A stretch of DNA of 64,000 nucleotides, taken from positions 558,001 through 622,000 of the forward strand of contig CM049996.1 in the NCBI GenBank assembly GCA_016630955.3, in the 5' to 3' direction. Shown one piece after another: positions 44,694 through 54,907 of the stretch. A program made the translations under genes and the position numbers. The notes beneath the pieces are model-generated. The model saw only the letters and a program-made list of their open reading frames with translations, was not told the origin of the DNA and searched no databases. The stretch is from Didymella arachidicola (lineage: Eukaryota; Ascomycota; Dothideomycetes; Pleosporales; Didymellaceae). Numbering within the stretch: the stretch's first letter is position 1; every line of letters starts with the position of its first letter.

Positions 44694-45860
44694 GTGGATT
44701 TGATACTTTTTTTGAGAACCAAAATCTTATGTAATGCTAAATTCTTTTCACGGCAAAAAAAGCTTTTGATGCTTCGAACCACCCTGGGCGCCGTTGTGAG
44801 TTGTATGGGCTTCATCGGGGCTTGCCGTTGACGCTCCAAAACTCAAAATTTAGCTAGTCCACGACTAGAGGCAGCACCCCTCATGACGTTCTAGACTGTT
44901 AGTGGATCACATCAACGAACCATATGAAGCTCGGTCTGGGTAAGGACAATACAGAAAAAATTCGCCGTGTGTTGAGTTCGACTGCTTCATCAAAACGTTA
45001 GAGCCACACAGTCTCGGAGTGTTAGCCTCTTCTCACCAGACAATTTTCAACAATACTTCTCGATTGAATCAAACCACGTAAGAAAGCGGTTGAAGTGATG
45101 AGACTCGCTATGCGGCTGGAGGTAGGTCACTGCATATATTGCGATCTTCACTTTGCAAACACAGTGGCTCTATAACTCCAGAAAACACCCAGCATATTTC
45201 GACAGCCGCGAGAGACATCAGATGCGTATAAGCCTCGATACCGTGGAGGTCTGCTACATACCACAAGCGTCTATAAGAACATCCTCTCTATTGAGTCTGA
45301 GATACGCACTAACTTGCTTGACTTGATTCCAGAGCCATTCGTGCACCGAAGCAGGGCTTTCCTAAAAAAAAAAAGTCAGCAAGACGTCTTGCAAGTGCAG
45401 ATAAAGAGGGATCTGTAGGCTGCACCGCTTGCCTAATGAAGACATCTTCGAGACACCTGGGCAATCTTGATCTTACGAGTGAGAAGATGCAAAATCCCTA
45501 CGTTGTGGATGCGCCCTTGTAGCCTTCCGCAATCACAAACATTAGGCGGAAGTGCACTTCGTGTACAATTGTGACCGATGATGTTGATATATCACAAGCA
45601 AGAGTGGAAGGAGGAGCAAGAATAGAAGATGCAAGAACACTACCATCTCCTAAGACATTGGACGATGATGTTCGGATGTGTTCGCAAGTTCGGCGACTCA
45701 GTTTGAAGTGCTTGGACCTCTATCTTCCGGTCATGTTATTTTGTAAGTGAAAGCAGCAAAAAGAGACGATAAATATCGCACACAACGTTCGACAACCCAA
45801 GCTCCATCCACCTTGCTGTCCCACTTTACTCGCCTTCCACTGCAATATAAACAGAGCGCA
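44694..45860. other. Intergenic, 1.2 kb
   Basis: AT-rich, with several A/T runs (A11 near 45365). No gene, tRNA or clear repeat recognised. A TATA-like caatataaac near 45842 precedes the small gene. Confidence 0.45.
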
Positions 45861-46160
45861 ATGAGTCTCCACGTACCACCAAAGTCAGATTCAAAGGTCG
45901 TGTTGTCCAAACAGCAAAGAAGAAAGAAGAACAGCACGCGTGGGTTCGTTGAGCTCACGGACGAAGAAGCTGCCAGGTACAAGAGCAGCGCAGCCAATGG
46001 CGCAGTCGAGAAGAAGCCAACCAAGCCGCACCCAAGAGATACTAAGCGTAAGTTTGGGGTAACCTTCTTGTGGAGAGGACGCACACTGACGACAAGAGGT
46101 CCAGGCGAGAAGGAATATAAAAAGAAGAAAGGCAAAGGGGGAAACGGTATTGTGTTCTAG
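45861..46160 (+). CDS. Small basic hypothetical protein, 99 aa
   Basis: Not recognised. From the ATG at 45861 the product is very Lys/Arg-rich: basic clusters QQRRKKN and KKKKGKGG at the end, one acidic patch (ELTDEEAARY) in the middle, no membrane segment and no signal peptide. Composition suggests a nucleic-acid-bound or nucleolar protein. A TATA-like element lies 15-20 bp upstream. Only length and composition support it as a gene; it could be spurious. Confidence 0.4.
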   Translation: MSLHVPPKSDSKVVLSKQQRRKKNSTRGFVELTDEEAARYKSSAANGAVEKKPTKPHPRDTKRKFGVTFLWRGRTLTTRGPGEKEYKKKKGKGGNGIVF

Positions 46161-47543
46161 TCGCAAAGATTGACGGAAGCTTGGAGAAGATGTAGGCGAG
46201 CATGGAGCTACATGGAGAATTCAGGCCTTAACTGCATGTCGCGGCTGCGCCAATAGCGCTCGCTTGTGACGAAAGCATCGACAAGAGTAGCCATTCATGC
46301 AAGAAAAAATAGGGACTTGTGCCTGCGCATTCTTGTTTTCTCTTCCTTCTCTTTTTCATAACATGTCTGCAACACCCACCATAGGAAACATGAATCCGAC
46401 GTCTCCTTCGACAAGCTCGACCAGCCGAAGCTGACCACTGCCGACATCGCTCGGCGTCTCAAGCTGTGACTGATGTCCTGCGACGAGCTCAAAGTGCAGG
46501 CAACAATCCACCTGGGCAGATACAACCCTCAAAGCCTAGTGAGCCGTTGGCAGCAACCTGCTATCCACTCTGCTTTGGAAGCGTCTCCAAGGAGATCATG
46601 ATGCGCTACACAGGAGAGTCATCACTGAGGGACAACTTGAGAAAGTGCGTCAGACTATGACAAACTTGCGATTTTCCAGTTTTCGTAACACCGTTCACAC
46701 TTCTACAGATGAATTTTTACCTAACTCCGCACTATGTCTGATTGTCCACCACATACCTTTGCTCGCTCTGTTAGTGAGCGCGTGTCTGTACACGACGTAC
46801 TAGTGTCACCTGAACACGCCAATGGCTACGGTCATGACGATGGTTTCACGACGACATATGCGAGCTGCATATCAGCGCAAAACTGCCCTCCGATACCAAA
46901 ATCATCGTTCCCTCGAAGGCGATCGTTCTCTCGTAAACCTAGACCACGCCATCGATGCTTCGCGTGCCTCTCTGGTTATCTAACCCTCTCCGGAGAAAGC
47001 TGATGCTTTAAGTATACATCTTGATGGTAGCCATGTATCTACCAGGACCAGCAATGGCACTGAGGTCGCGGACGAATTGTGCGCCGTAGCCGACCAAAAC
47101 CACGGAGCGCCTGCACAACATCGCGTTCCGCAGCCCGCCCCTAAGTGCTTGCAAACTCTTGTCCAGGTCGCGTGTACAATACCATTAATCTAGTCAGCTT
47201 TGACGGTGCGAGGAAGCTGGCCAAGAAAGACTACTTTGGCGACGTAGCATATGTGCAGGCGGCAGGGGACGTCGATACTGGAAAGACAAGACGAGCCAGT
47301 CGAACTTGCTGAGATTCAAAAGAAAGATCATGTGCAACTGCAAACGAAAGTTAGTTTCTTTGTGATAAAAGACAAGCAATATTTGATTATGCTATTCCTG
47401 AATAGGAGTTGAACGGTCGAATGTGATGGAGAAGGCACGGGTCTGACAGCAGCGATGGAATCTAGGACAATTGTCTCTCAAGTTAATGAAGGAAGGAACC
47501 CTTCAGCGAGCAGTTTAAATCTCGAGCCCGAGAGACAAAAGGT
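46161..47543. other. Intergenic, about 1.4 kb, possibly with decayed coding DNA
   Basis: Short frames of 60-90 codons occur on the plus strand (for example 46734-47003, Ser/Arg/Pro-rich, and a stretch near 47190-47290 reading FDGARKLAKKDYFGDVAYVQ). They have protein-like composition but no start, stop or splice context that would make a gene. I cannot name a parent. Confidence 0.3.
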
Positions 47544-47548
47544 AAAAA
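47544..47548 (-). terminator. Pol III terminator of initiator tRNA-Met
   Basis: T5 run on the minus strand 13 bases beyond the tRNA 3' end. Confidence 0.7.
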
Positions 47549-47561
47549 TCAATGATCTCAG

Positions 47562-47633
47562 TAGCTGAGACTGGTTTCGATCCAGTGTCCTCCGGGTTAT
47601 GAGCCCGGCGCGCTTCCGCTGCGCCACTCAGCT
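47562..47633 (-). tRNA. Initiator tRNA-Met (CAT)
   Basis: Minus strand, 72 nt, no intron. Acceptor AGCTGAG pairs with CTCAGCT, giving the A1-U72 pair that marks eukaryotic initiator tRNA. The anticodon stem contains the three G-C pairs GGG/CCC (CCGGGCTCATAACCCGG), also diagnostic, and the T loop has ATCGAAA instead of TTCGA, another initiator mark. B box is GGATCGAAACC. Confidence 0.95.
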
Positions 47634-47794
47634 TTCGTGACTTCGATAATGGAACGATGTGTTAAAAATGTTATAGCTTAAGCAGCTTCTCTATCGTTTC
47701 AGACCCATGCAAGTACCCATCGTGGTCGAAATACTGATGCGAAATCCAGGTGCGAAGTGTAAGAAAATTTCGTGCATGAGTCATCTACACCCAC

Positions 47795-49500
47795 TCACTC
47801 CTGCGCACCCACCCACGACTCTCGCTTTGTGACTTCCAGCTCCATCTCTTTCAGTTTCGCCCTCTCAGGATATGGGCAGAGTATTCGCTCGTGCAGAGTG
47901 GCATTTGTATCGTGGAACTCGATAGGTAGCGTACTTGGAGCTACGCCGTGCTCTACCCAGTCGACCAGCGCACGGAACGTGGATGTGGGCTGCCCACCAG
48001 CGCCACCAGAACAGTGCGCGAGACCAGGAACTTCGAAGTAGCGGAAGAATTCATCTATCTTTGTGGTCGTGACGTTGACGCGATCATAGTAGTCTGCGGT
48101 GCCTTTCGTAGGAATGAGGCCATCCGCCTAGTCCTGTCAGCAACATTGATCTGTCAGAGTGTCTTGCGAATACTGTACTCACTAGGCCATGGTATGTCAA
48201 GATCTTACCACCAGCGTCTCTGAATGCATTCAGATCTGGATCCGCAGATCCTATGATTGAGTCGTACTCCTGCACGCCGGCATGAAATAGCGATGCATAC
48301 TCCTCGACACTCGCGATCTTGCTATAGTCCCAAGTTGGATCTTTCTTCATGAAAAACTTGAGCCATGCCTCACCGAGTTCTGTGGGCAGGCCAACGCAAG
48401 TCCCGTTTGCGCTGCACGGGGTAGAAGCATAGCCGAGATCTAAAGTAGTACCGGATGGTGCACCCGAGCCGGTGAGACGTGCTTGGTGATTCACGCCGTA
48501 CCAAAGGAAATCGCCGTTCAATTGGTGGGGACCTGTCCAAGTCAAGTTTGCAATTTCAGCAGCGGCACGGCTGATGATGGTCGTTGTGTTTGTGGAGGGG
48601 CAACGAGCAGTCGTATCTACAGGCGTGGAGGGATCGAAAAGACACTTCGACATGTCGCTAATCAAACCGTCAACGACTCCATCAACTGGATCACAGGCTG
48701 CGATTGCGGCGTCGGTCAGCGCATCCATCTCGCACTTTGGTGGGGTTTGGTCTGTGATGGACATCATGACTTGCGCCCAGGCAGCTGCGGGAATGAATTG
48801 TGCCCAATTGATCGCCGGGGCTGCTGCTGCAATACCATCGTATGCATCTGGGTAACGTTGAGCGAGCATAAGACCTTGTCTGCCACCTTGAGAATACCCG
48901 CTCCAGTACGAGTATTCCGTGGGTCGGCCATAGAAGCTCTTGATCAGCTCTTTGGCAAGTATAGCCTAAATCAATCAGTAAGCTAGCGACATGGATGCAG
49001 GAGATAGTCCACACCTGGCTATTCAAAGCCACCGACGCAAGATCGCTCAGCGCATATAGATTGACGTTGCCGGAACTGACTAACGCCCACGGGTCCGGCG
49101 TGTAGTTCAGCCCAAGCCCAGCATCACTGGTCGTGGCAACATAGCCTTCTCCCACAGCGCCAGCCATTGCGACGTCTGATAGCGCGAAGCGGCCAGAGAC
49201 TCAGCCACCGCCGCCAACAGCCAGGAGCCGTCCATTCCGGCTGTTCGTAGGAAGCCAAGTCTCGACGTTGATCATGTCGTTGTGACCGGGATGCGTGTAG
49301 GTGATCGTGATGTTGCAAAAGTCCACGTTCCTCACTGCGCTGGAAGGGTGGTTGTAGTATAGCTGAGAGGAGACGTCTCGTGAAAAGTTACGCACGAGAG
49401 TGGCGGAGAGAGTGATGATCTCAGTTCCAAATAATACAGGCGAGAACACTGCACTTGCGTTGCACGCCGCAGCTGCCGGGAAAGTGAAGTTGTTGGCCAT
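47795..49500 (-). pseudogene. Tannase / feruloyl esterase family, interrupted by an in-frame TGA
   Basis: Homologue of secreted fungal esterases that cut ester bonds of plant phenolics. Exons 49500-49015, 48965-48183 and 48127-47795 (introns 49 and 55 bp) would give 533 residues. Family blocks: WLPTNSRNGRLLAVGGGG, AMAGAVGEGYVATTSDAG, WSGYSQGGRQGLMLAQRYP (nucleophile Ser187), AADGLIP-type Asp region (HGLADGLIP) and GLAHCSGG (catalytic His). Codon 100 (49203-49201) is TGA exactly where the family has Trp after the Gly run, with the frame intact on both sides. The usual Cys before the nucleophile Ser is Tyr186, while the partner Cys in HC is kept. No signal peptide from either possible ATG (49500 or 49581). 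Likely inactive in this strain, unless the stop is an assembly error. Confidence 0.82.
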
Positions 49501-49782
49501 GATAGGAATATTAAAACCCTCTGCTGATGTCAAAGAGACTTGGAGTCGGCCTTTTATGGCATCCAAAAGCCGTTCCAACATCCTTTGAAGAAAGGAGATG
49601 ATGGATGCTTGAAACAGTTTTGGTGGATCTTGTAGCTATGGCCAATTACCCATGTCCCGTATTCCGTATGCGAGATCCGCGTAAAGGTCCGGCATGGTTC
49701 ATATACGGACCTTGATCTCCCAAGAGTGCCTCGAACACTACAGTGCCATGCATTTCCATGTAAACATTCCATACTACTGCAC

Positions 49783-51197
49783 TCATTTGTTCTCGGTGAT
49801 CTTGTTGGGCCAATCCAACCAAGGCCTCCAGTACGAGCCAAGGGACTTCGTTATGGACTCAATCAACAAACGTCCGGCACAGTCGACGCACCACATGCTC
49901 CGACGTCGATGTAACAGCACTGCAAAGTAGCAGAGAATAATCAGGGCTTCTGGCTGTCGCCGTTGCAAAAGATCGGTGTAGGCCCCAGTGAGAAGTGACG
50001 GCCAAGCCCAGACGGGCCCTGATAGATGTTGCTGCGTTTCAGAGGATTGATAGTTCACGTTATCAGACTGATAAACCATCTTCAGTGTCGACACTGCGTC
50101 CCGACATGCTGCATTGCTCTCCTCACTCAAATCGGAAACGTCGAGCAAGCGATTCAGCTCGTCCGCGACTAAGCTGGCTTCGTGTGGTTCTTGAGATGCA
50201 GCAAGCTTGACATGGTCTGAAGCTTGCTGCAGCATAGGAGATATATTTGTTTTCAGCAGCATAGCCCAGGCCTGAGATGATACTGTTTCGACTCCACGAT
50301 GCAGGTTCAGATACGTAACGAACCGGTCCAAGAAGCCATTGGCGTTGTGTTTGGAGACCATCACTGCTTCTGCAAGCGAATGAATGCCCAAGAAGCCCGC
50401 AAACATAAGCATAGCAGCACAATTGTCGCTGTTGATGTTGGCGAGATGATCATCAAACAAGGTCAAGGCCTCGATTTGTAGTGATGTTGCGTCCATACGG
50501 TAGCTGTCCGACTGTTCAGGTCTGACCTGACTGAGGTGCAAGGCCGAGAGCGCTAGACCCTCCATGAGCAGGTAGGGTGCAGACAACACGACTGGCATGA
50601 CCATACGCATCAAGTTGACGTTGATTTCGCGCGATACGTCAAGACTCGGGGCCACCTCGAGCATGAAATTGCTCAACAGTTCCAAATGGCACACGTTGAG
50701 ATTTGACATGAAGGAGCCATAGTGGAACGAAGAAGCCGGGGTTGGGAAAGGCGACGCCGTGAGCGAAGACGGCGTGGCAGATTCCGGAATTAGCAGCAAC
50801 GCAGTAGGCGAGTTTGCCGTAGACCGCAGGGTGTGTTGATCACAATCGGAAGTATGACTGACATCTTCTTGGACCCTGGGGGTATGAAGATGTGGCGACG
50901 TTGAACACACTCTGCGAGGCTGCGGAGCTAGATACACGCATTGGCGTTCTGTAGTCGTGCAGTTGACACAGGCAGGTTTGCCTTCGTCACACTAAGCAGA
51001 AAGATCAGCTCGAAGCATGCGAGAACTCGCGATTGATCAGGGAAGGCGATTACGGACTATTGGAATCTCGGGGACTATGACTAATACACCGTCCTCCATC
51101 AATAAAAAGTTGAGGCGAACGTTTTTACCTTGATGTGTCGCCTCTTGCAATCCTGGCATCCAAGCTTGGATTTTCTGTGCGTCCTGCGTTGAGCCAT
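49783..51197 (-). CDS. Zn2Cys6 fungal transcription factor
   Basis: Nuclear DNA-binding regulator of the Gal4 class. Two exons: 51197-51129 and 50991-49783, with a 137-bp intron, longer than most here, that falls inside the zinc cluster between residues 23 and 24; 425 residues. The cluster has all six cysteines: C14-x2-C17-x6-C24-x6-C31-x2-C34-x6-C41, preceded by basic residues (RRTHRKSKLG). The rest is helical with a weak resemblance to the fungal transcription-factor regulatory domain (LEGLALSALHLSQ-type block near 140). It is 282 bp upstream of the esterase remnant on the same strand, so it may be that gene's former regulator. A transposon ends about 250 bp upstream of the ATG. Confidence 0.88.
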
Positions 51198-51447
51198 ACC
51201 GATGTGCGCGTATAGGTACGAGAAAACGTCTCTAAGGACGATACGGAAGCAGGAAAAACTTTAAGGAAGGAAGAATGCATCTGCGCATGATTTACGAGTC
51301 CTTCAGAAAGCGCTGCTACATCTTGACGCGTTTTTGATCTGGCTCGGCGGTGCCTTCCATAGACTGCCCGAAACGATGTTGTGCGGGTTAATGCATACGC
51401 CGGTGATCTGATTGGTCGACATTTGTTAGTAATCGTATTAACTCGTA

Positions 51448-51496
51448 ACGTGTTCCACCAGTAAGCTGCGCACCCTAGTAAGCTGCGCACCCCACC
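51448..51496 (+). repeat. Left terminal inverted repeat
   Basis: Starts ACGTGTTCCACC and ends GCACCCCACC. It contains two direct copies of the 16-mer AGTAAGCTGCGCACCC, one base apart, likely paired transposase-binding sites. Confidence 0.95.
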
Positions 51497-51522
51497 AAAT
51501 CCTTACAACTCCATCTGCGCCA

Positions 51523-53151
51523 ACGACCATAACTCAACAACCGCGGCCTGAGGTGACATTTCGTGAAGGTGGACTGAGTCTCGCGATAGTCTCCTATCAG
51601 AATAAACCATGCCAATCAATCCGAGCCCTCGCGAGAGCGTATGATGTACCAGAATCTACTCTCCGGACGCGTCTCCGTGGTGTCCACCCGCGATCAGAGA
51701 TAGTCTCTGTCAACCGAAAGCTATCAACTACCGAAGAGCAGTCTCTTGTGCAGTGGATCCTAGACCTTAATCGACGAGGCTTTCCACCCTATATTATTGA
51801 TGTACGACGCATGGCAGACGCTCTACTCGCAGCCCGCGGCCAAGATCCACCTCCTCCACCTGTAGGCAAGAACTGGGTGTCGCGCTTTGTCAACAGCCAG
51901 TCTGAGCTACAGACAAAGTGGAATAGGAAGTTCCACAGTCAGCGCGCTTGCTGCGAGGATCCTGTCGCTATCGCAGCGTGGTTCAAGCTCGTAGAGGAGA
52001 CGCGGCAGACCTATGGGATACTAGACGCAGACACGTACAACTTTGATGAGACTGGCTTTATGATAGGCGTCGCAGCAACGTCTAAAGTAGTCACGAGCTC
52101 AGATACAGCAGGTCGCGCTACTGTTATACAGCCAGGTAATAGAGACTGGGTCACGACGATTGAGTGTATCAACGCGTCTGGCTGGTGTCTTCCACCGTTC
52201 GTGATCCTGTCTGGTAAGCAGCACCAGGCTAGCTGGTACCACAACATCCCTGTAGACTGGGTGCTTGCTGTATCAGACAACGGCTGGACGACAGATAAGC
52301 TTGGCGTAGAGTGAGTAAAGCACTTTAATAGATATACAGCGCCTCGTACGCATGGAGTCTACCGGCTTCTTATCCTAGATGGCCATAGCAGCCACGCTAC
52401 GCCTGAGTTCGACCAGTTCTGTATAGAGAACAAGATCATCACTCTCTGTATACCAGCCCATACCCCCCATCTCCTCCAGCCACTTGATGTGGGCTGCTTC
52501 TCTCCGCTTAAGCGAGCGTACGGTCACGAGATCCAGGAGCTAGCTCGTCAAGGCGTCTACCATATTAACAAGATAGACTTCCTTACAGCCTATACACGGA
52601 TCCGGCCAGCAGCACTCACGCAGCAGAACATCCAGGCAGGCTTCCAGGCGACAGGGCTTATCCCTCCCTGTCCAGAACGCGTCCTATCGTCGCTCACTGT
52701 CGTCCGTACGCCGTCTCTACCAGCGACTACAGCAGACAACAACGTCGCATGGACCGCAGAGACACCGCGTACGATAGCGCAGCTTGAAAAGCAGGCTCAA
52801 CACGTAAAGGACCTCCTTCGCCGCCAGTCGCAGAGCCCAACAAGCCAAGCTATACGCCAGCTTGTCAAAGGTTGTCAGCTTGCAATGAACTCAGCGACTA
52901 TACTCGCAGAGGAGAATAGGAAGCTTCGTACAGCTAGTCAGCGCCAGCGACGTAGGAAAGACCAGCAGCGTCAATATATAGCTCGTGGAGGAGCGCTACA
53001 GGCTCAGCAAGGCCAGCAGCTCGCTATAGAGGCAGAAAGGGTGGTTGCAGAGGTAGAACAAGCTCAGGCTACTCAGGGACGTCAACGCGCACCACCAACG
53101 TATACAAAGTGTCATACCCAAGGACACACGCGGACTCAATGTAGACAGTAA
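51523..53151 (+). pseudogene. Transposase of the Fot1/pogo element (no start codon, one internal stop)
   Basis: Cuts and pastes the element by a DDE/D-type reaction. One frame runs from the left repeat to TAA at 53151 with a single TGA at 52312-52314. Order: helix-turn-helix (SIRALARAYDVPESTLRTRL), Tc5/CENP-B-type second HTH (LVQWILDLNRRGFPP...VGKNWVSRF), then the DDE_1 domain with all three acidic positions: Asp in DTYNFDETGF, Asp in ILDGHSSH and Asp in LQPLDVGCF. The C terminus has a knuckle-like CHTQGHTRTQC. The TGA replaces the Trp of the family's LGxEW motif. No in-frame ATG exists before 51811; the expected start may be the ACG at 51523. As it stands it cannot make a full transposase. 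Confidence 0.88.
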
Positions 53152-53230
53152 TAGACTAGCGATCTACAAAGTTCTATACTATTATCTTATGTTGTTGTAG
53201 ATCTATCGCGTGGAGACTCGCGTTAAGTTG

Positions 53231-53279
53231 GGTGGGGTGCGCAGCTTACTAGGGTGCGCAGCTTACTGGTGGAACACGT
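53231..53279 (-). repeat. Right terminal inverted repeat
   Basis: Exact reverse complement of the left repeat over 49 bp, including both copies of the internal 16-mer. Confidence 0.95.
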
Positions 53280-53281
53280 TA

Positions 53282-53595
53282 CAGCCCGTTCTGGGTAAGC
53301 ACTAACCTGCTACAAGCAGAAGAATACACAACTTCGGCAGCTATACGTCGTATCTTCCCCATCATCATGGCTTCAACTGAGATATCGCTGCGCGCCGTGG
53401 CAGCATCCGAGCGCCCTGGCAAGCGCAGGGGCGCACTTTAGCGGACCAACAATGCATACGATTAATCTGAGCGGAAGTACAAGTACTCGAGCTTTTGGTC
53501 ACTGGTGTCATCAATTCGCTGAAAACTACTGAATTCACGTTTTCTTCTACCCTTTGTGCCTCGTCTGTAGTTATCGCACTACGTACTCACTCAAG
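53282..53595. promoter_or_regulatory. Promoter interval of the RTA1-like gene
   Basis: 314 bp from the transposon end to the ATG; before the insertion this may have been one divergent promoter with the Zn2Cys6 gene. No other feature seen. Confidence 0.4.
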
Positions 53596-54469
53596 ATGGC
53601 CAAGCTCGAGCCCCTCCCAGGAGGTTATTATCTCTGGCATTACGTTCCCTCAATCGGCGGCGCAGTCATCTTCATCTTACTCTTTCTTGCCTTGACTGCA
53701 CTGGTTTCATGGGGCGTGCACAAGACCAAGACCTGGCCCTGTGTTCCATTTGCAATCGGCGGCTTCTGTACGTCTTCAACAACCTTTCCAGGGACTCTGT
53801 ATGTCTAATATGTCAACAGTCGAACTCATCGGATACTGCATTCGTGCATCAGCCCACAGCAAGACTGGCCGTATCATGCCCTATGCTATTCAGAACGTGT
53901 TCATTCTGCTCGGTCCGGCTTTGTTCGCAGCGTCGATCTATATGTATCTCAGCCGAATTATCGGAGGTATCCGCGGCGAGCGCCATTCGCTGATCAAGCC
54001 AAGCCGCCTCACGAAGATCTTTGTGACCGGAGACGTGCTCTCCTTCCTCGTCCAAGGTGGCGCGGCGGGCTTAATGGTGACCGGCAACAATACGAAGATG
54101 GGCGAAGGCATGGTCATCGGCGGCTTGATGATCCAAATTGTCATGTTTGGGCTGTTCGCTGTCACGGCGGTCATATTCCAGCGACGAATTGAGCGCAGTC
54201 CTACACCCGAGTCCCATAGCTCGGCTTTACCCTGGCAGCAGAGTATGCAAATGCTCTACATTGTCAACGCGCTGATCATGGTCCGGTCCATCTTCCGTGT
54301 CGCCGAGTATGCAACGGGGAACGATGGATATCTACTGAGACATGAGTGGACACTGTATGTTTTTGACTCGACTCTCATGTCTGTTGTAATGGTCGTGTAT
54401 TACTTCTGGTATCCAACGTGGATCACGCCCGACAAGATCGCAGTCCAGCCAGAGAGCTACGATGTTTGA
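53596..54469 (+). CDS. RTA1-like seven-helix membrane protein
   Basis: Member of the fungal RTA1/RTM1 family (lipid-translocating exporters, resistance to 7-aminocholesterol and toxins; plasma membrane). Two exons, 53596-53767 and 53820-54469, with a 52-bp intron splitting a Phe codon; 273 residues. About seven hydrophobic segments. Family marks: YxLWxYxPS near the start, the block EIIGY-like ELIGYCIRA, YAIQNVFILLGPALFAASIYMYLSRII, FVTGDVLSFLVQGGAAGLM and IFRVAEYATGNDGYLLRHEW with the tail YYFWYPTWI. These are very characteristic, and length fits (about 270-350). Confidence 0.93.
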
Positions 54470-54907
54470 TGGGAGGTCACTCAGATCTTTACGCTCTTCA
54501 TGCGATCCTTCGATCTATAACCAGGTATAGAATTGTAGGTTAGGCAGAGTCCTAGATTATGAATGTAACGTATTGGTTGTGACTTAAAGATACGGACGCA
54601 AGTCGGCCTGTCTGCATGTGAGAGTCACCACAAGGATCACGATCTAACCACATTCATACATGCCTCGGCTCATCGCCCTTCCCCACACGATGTTAAACAC
54701 CAAACGCCGAGCGACTCGACCGTGCATGTCATCAACGTCAAAGCATCTACACACCTGTGGTCCTCCTACAGATCTCCGCCAGCCCCTAGCTTCGTTTGTA
54801 CCCGCACATTTGGGTCCGTCGTCACCAAGAGACCAACAGAGTGTTCACCTACTAGGCTATTGAAAAAGAGCAAGGAACTACAATTGTACAGCACGAGAAC
54901 CGCAAAT
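54470..54907. promoter_or_regulatory. Intergenic, promoter of the isomerase gene
   Basis: 438 bp between same-strand genes; no gene recognised. Confidence 0.45.

Larger units (their letters stand above)
51448..53279 (+). mobile_element. Fot1/pogo-type (Tc1-mariner superfamily) DNA transposon, complete ends
   Basis: 1,832-bp element bounded by perfect 49-bp inverted repeats and flanked by TA on both sides (51446-51447 and 53280-53281), the target duplication of this superfamily. It carries one transposase frame on the plus strand with two lesions. The exact repeats indicate recent insertion, while the coding damage suggests mobilisation in trans or damage after insertion. Confidence 0.95.

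Noticed and set aside
49201..52314. UGA decoded as Trp (alternative nuclear code)
   Set aside because: Many intact genes here end in TGA (for example RIF1, KAR5 and the isomerase's neighbour RTA1), so UGA is a normal stop.
51448..53279. RIP as the cause of the transposase stop
   Set aside because: The change is third-base G to A in TGG-G, a CpC context; RIP at CpA would give TAG, and the element is not AT-enriched.
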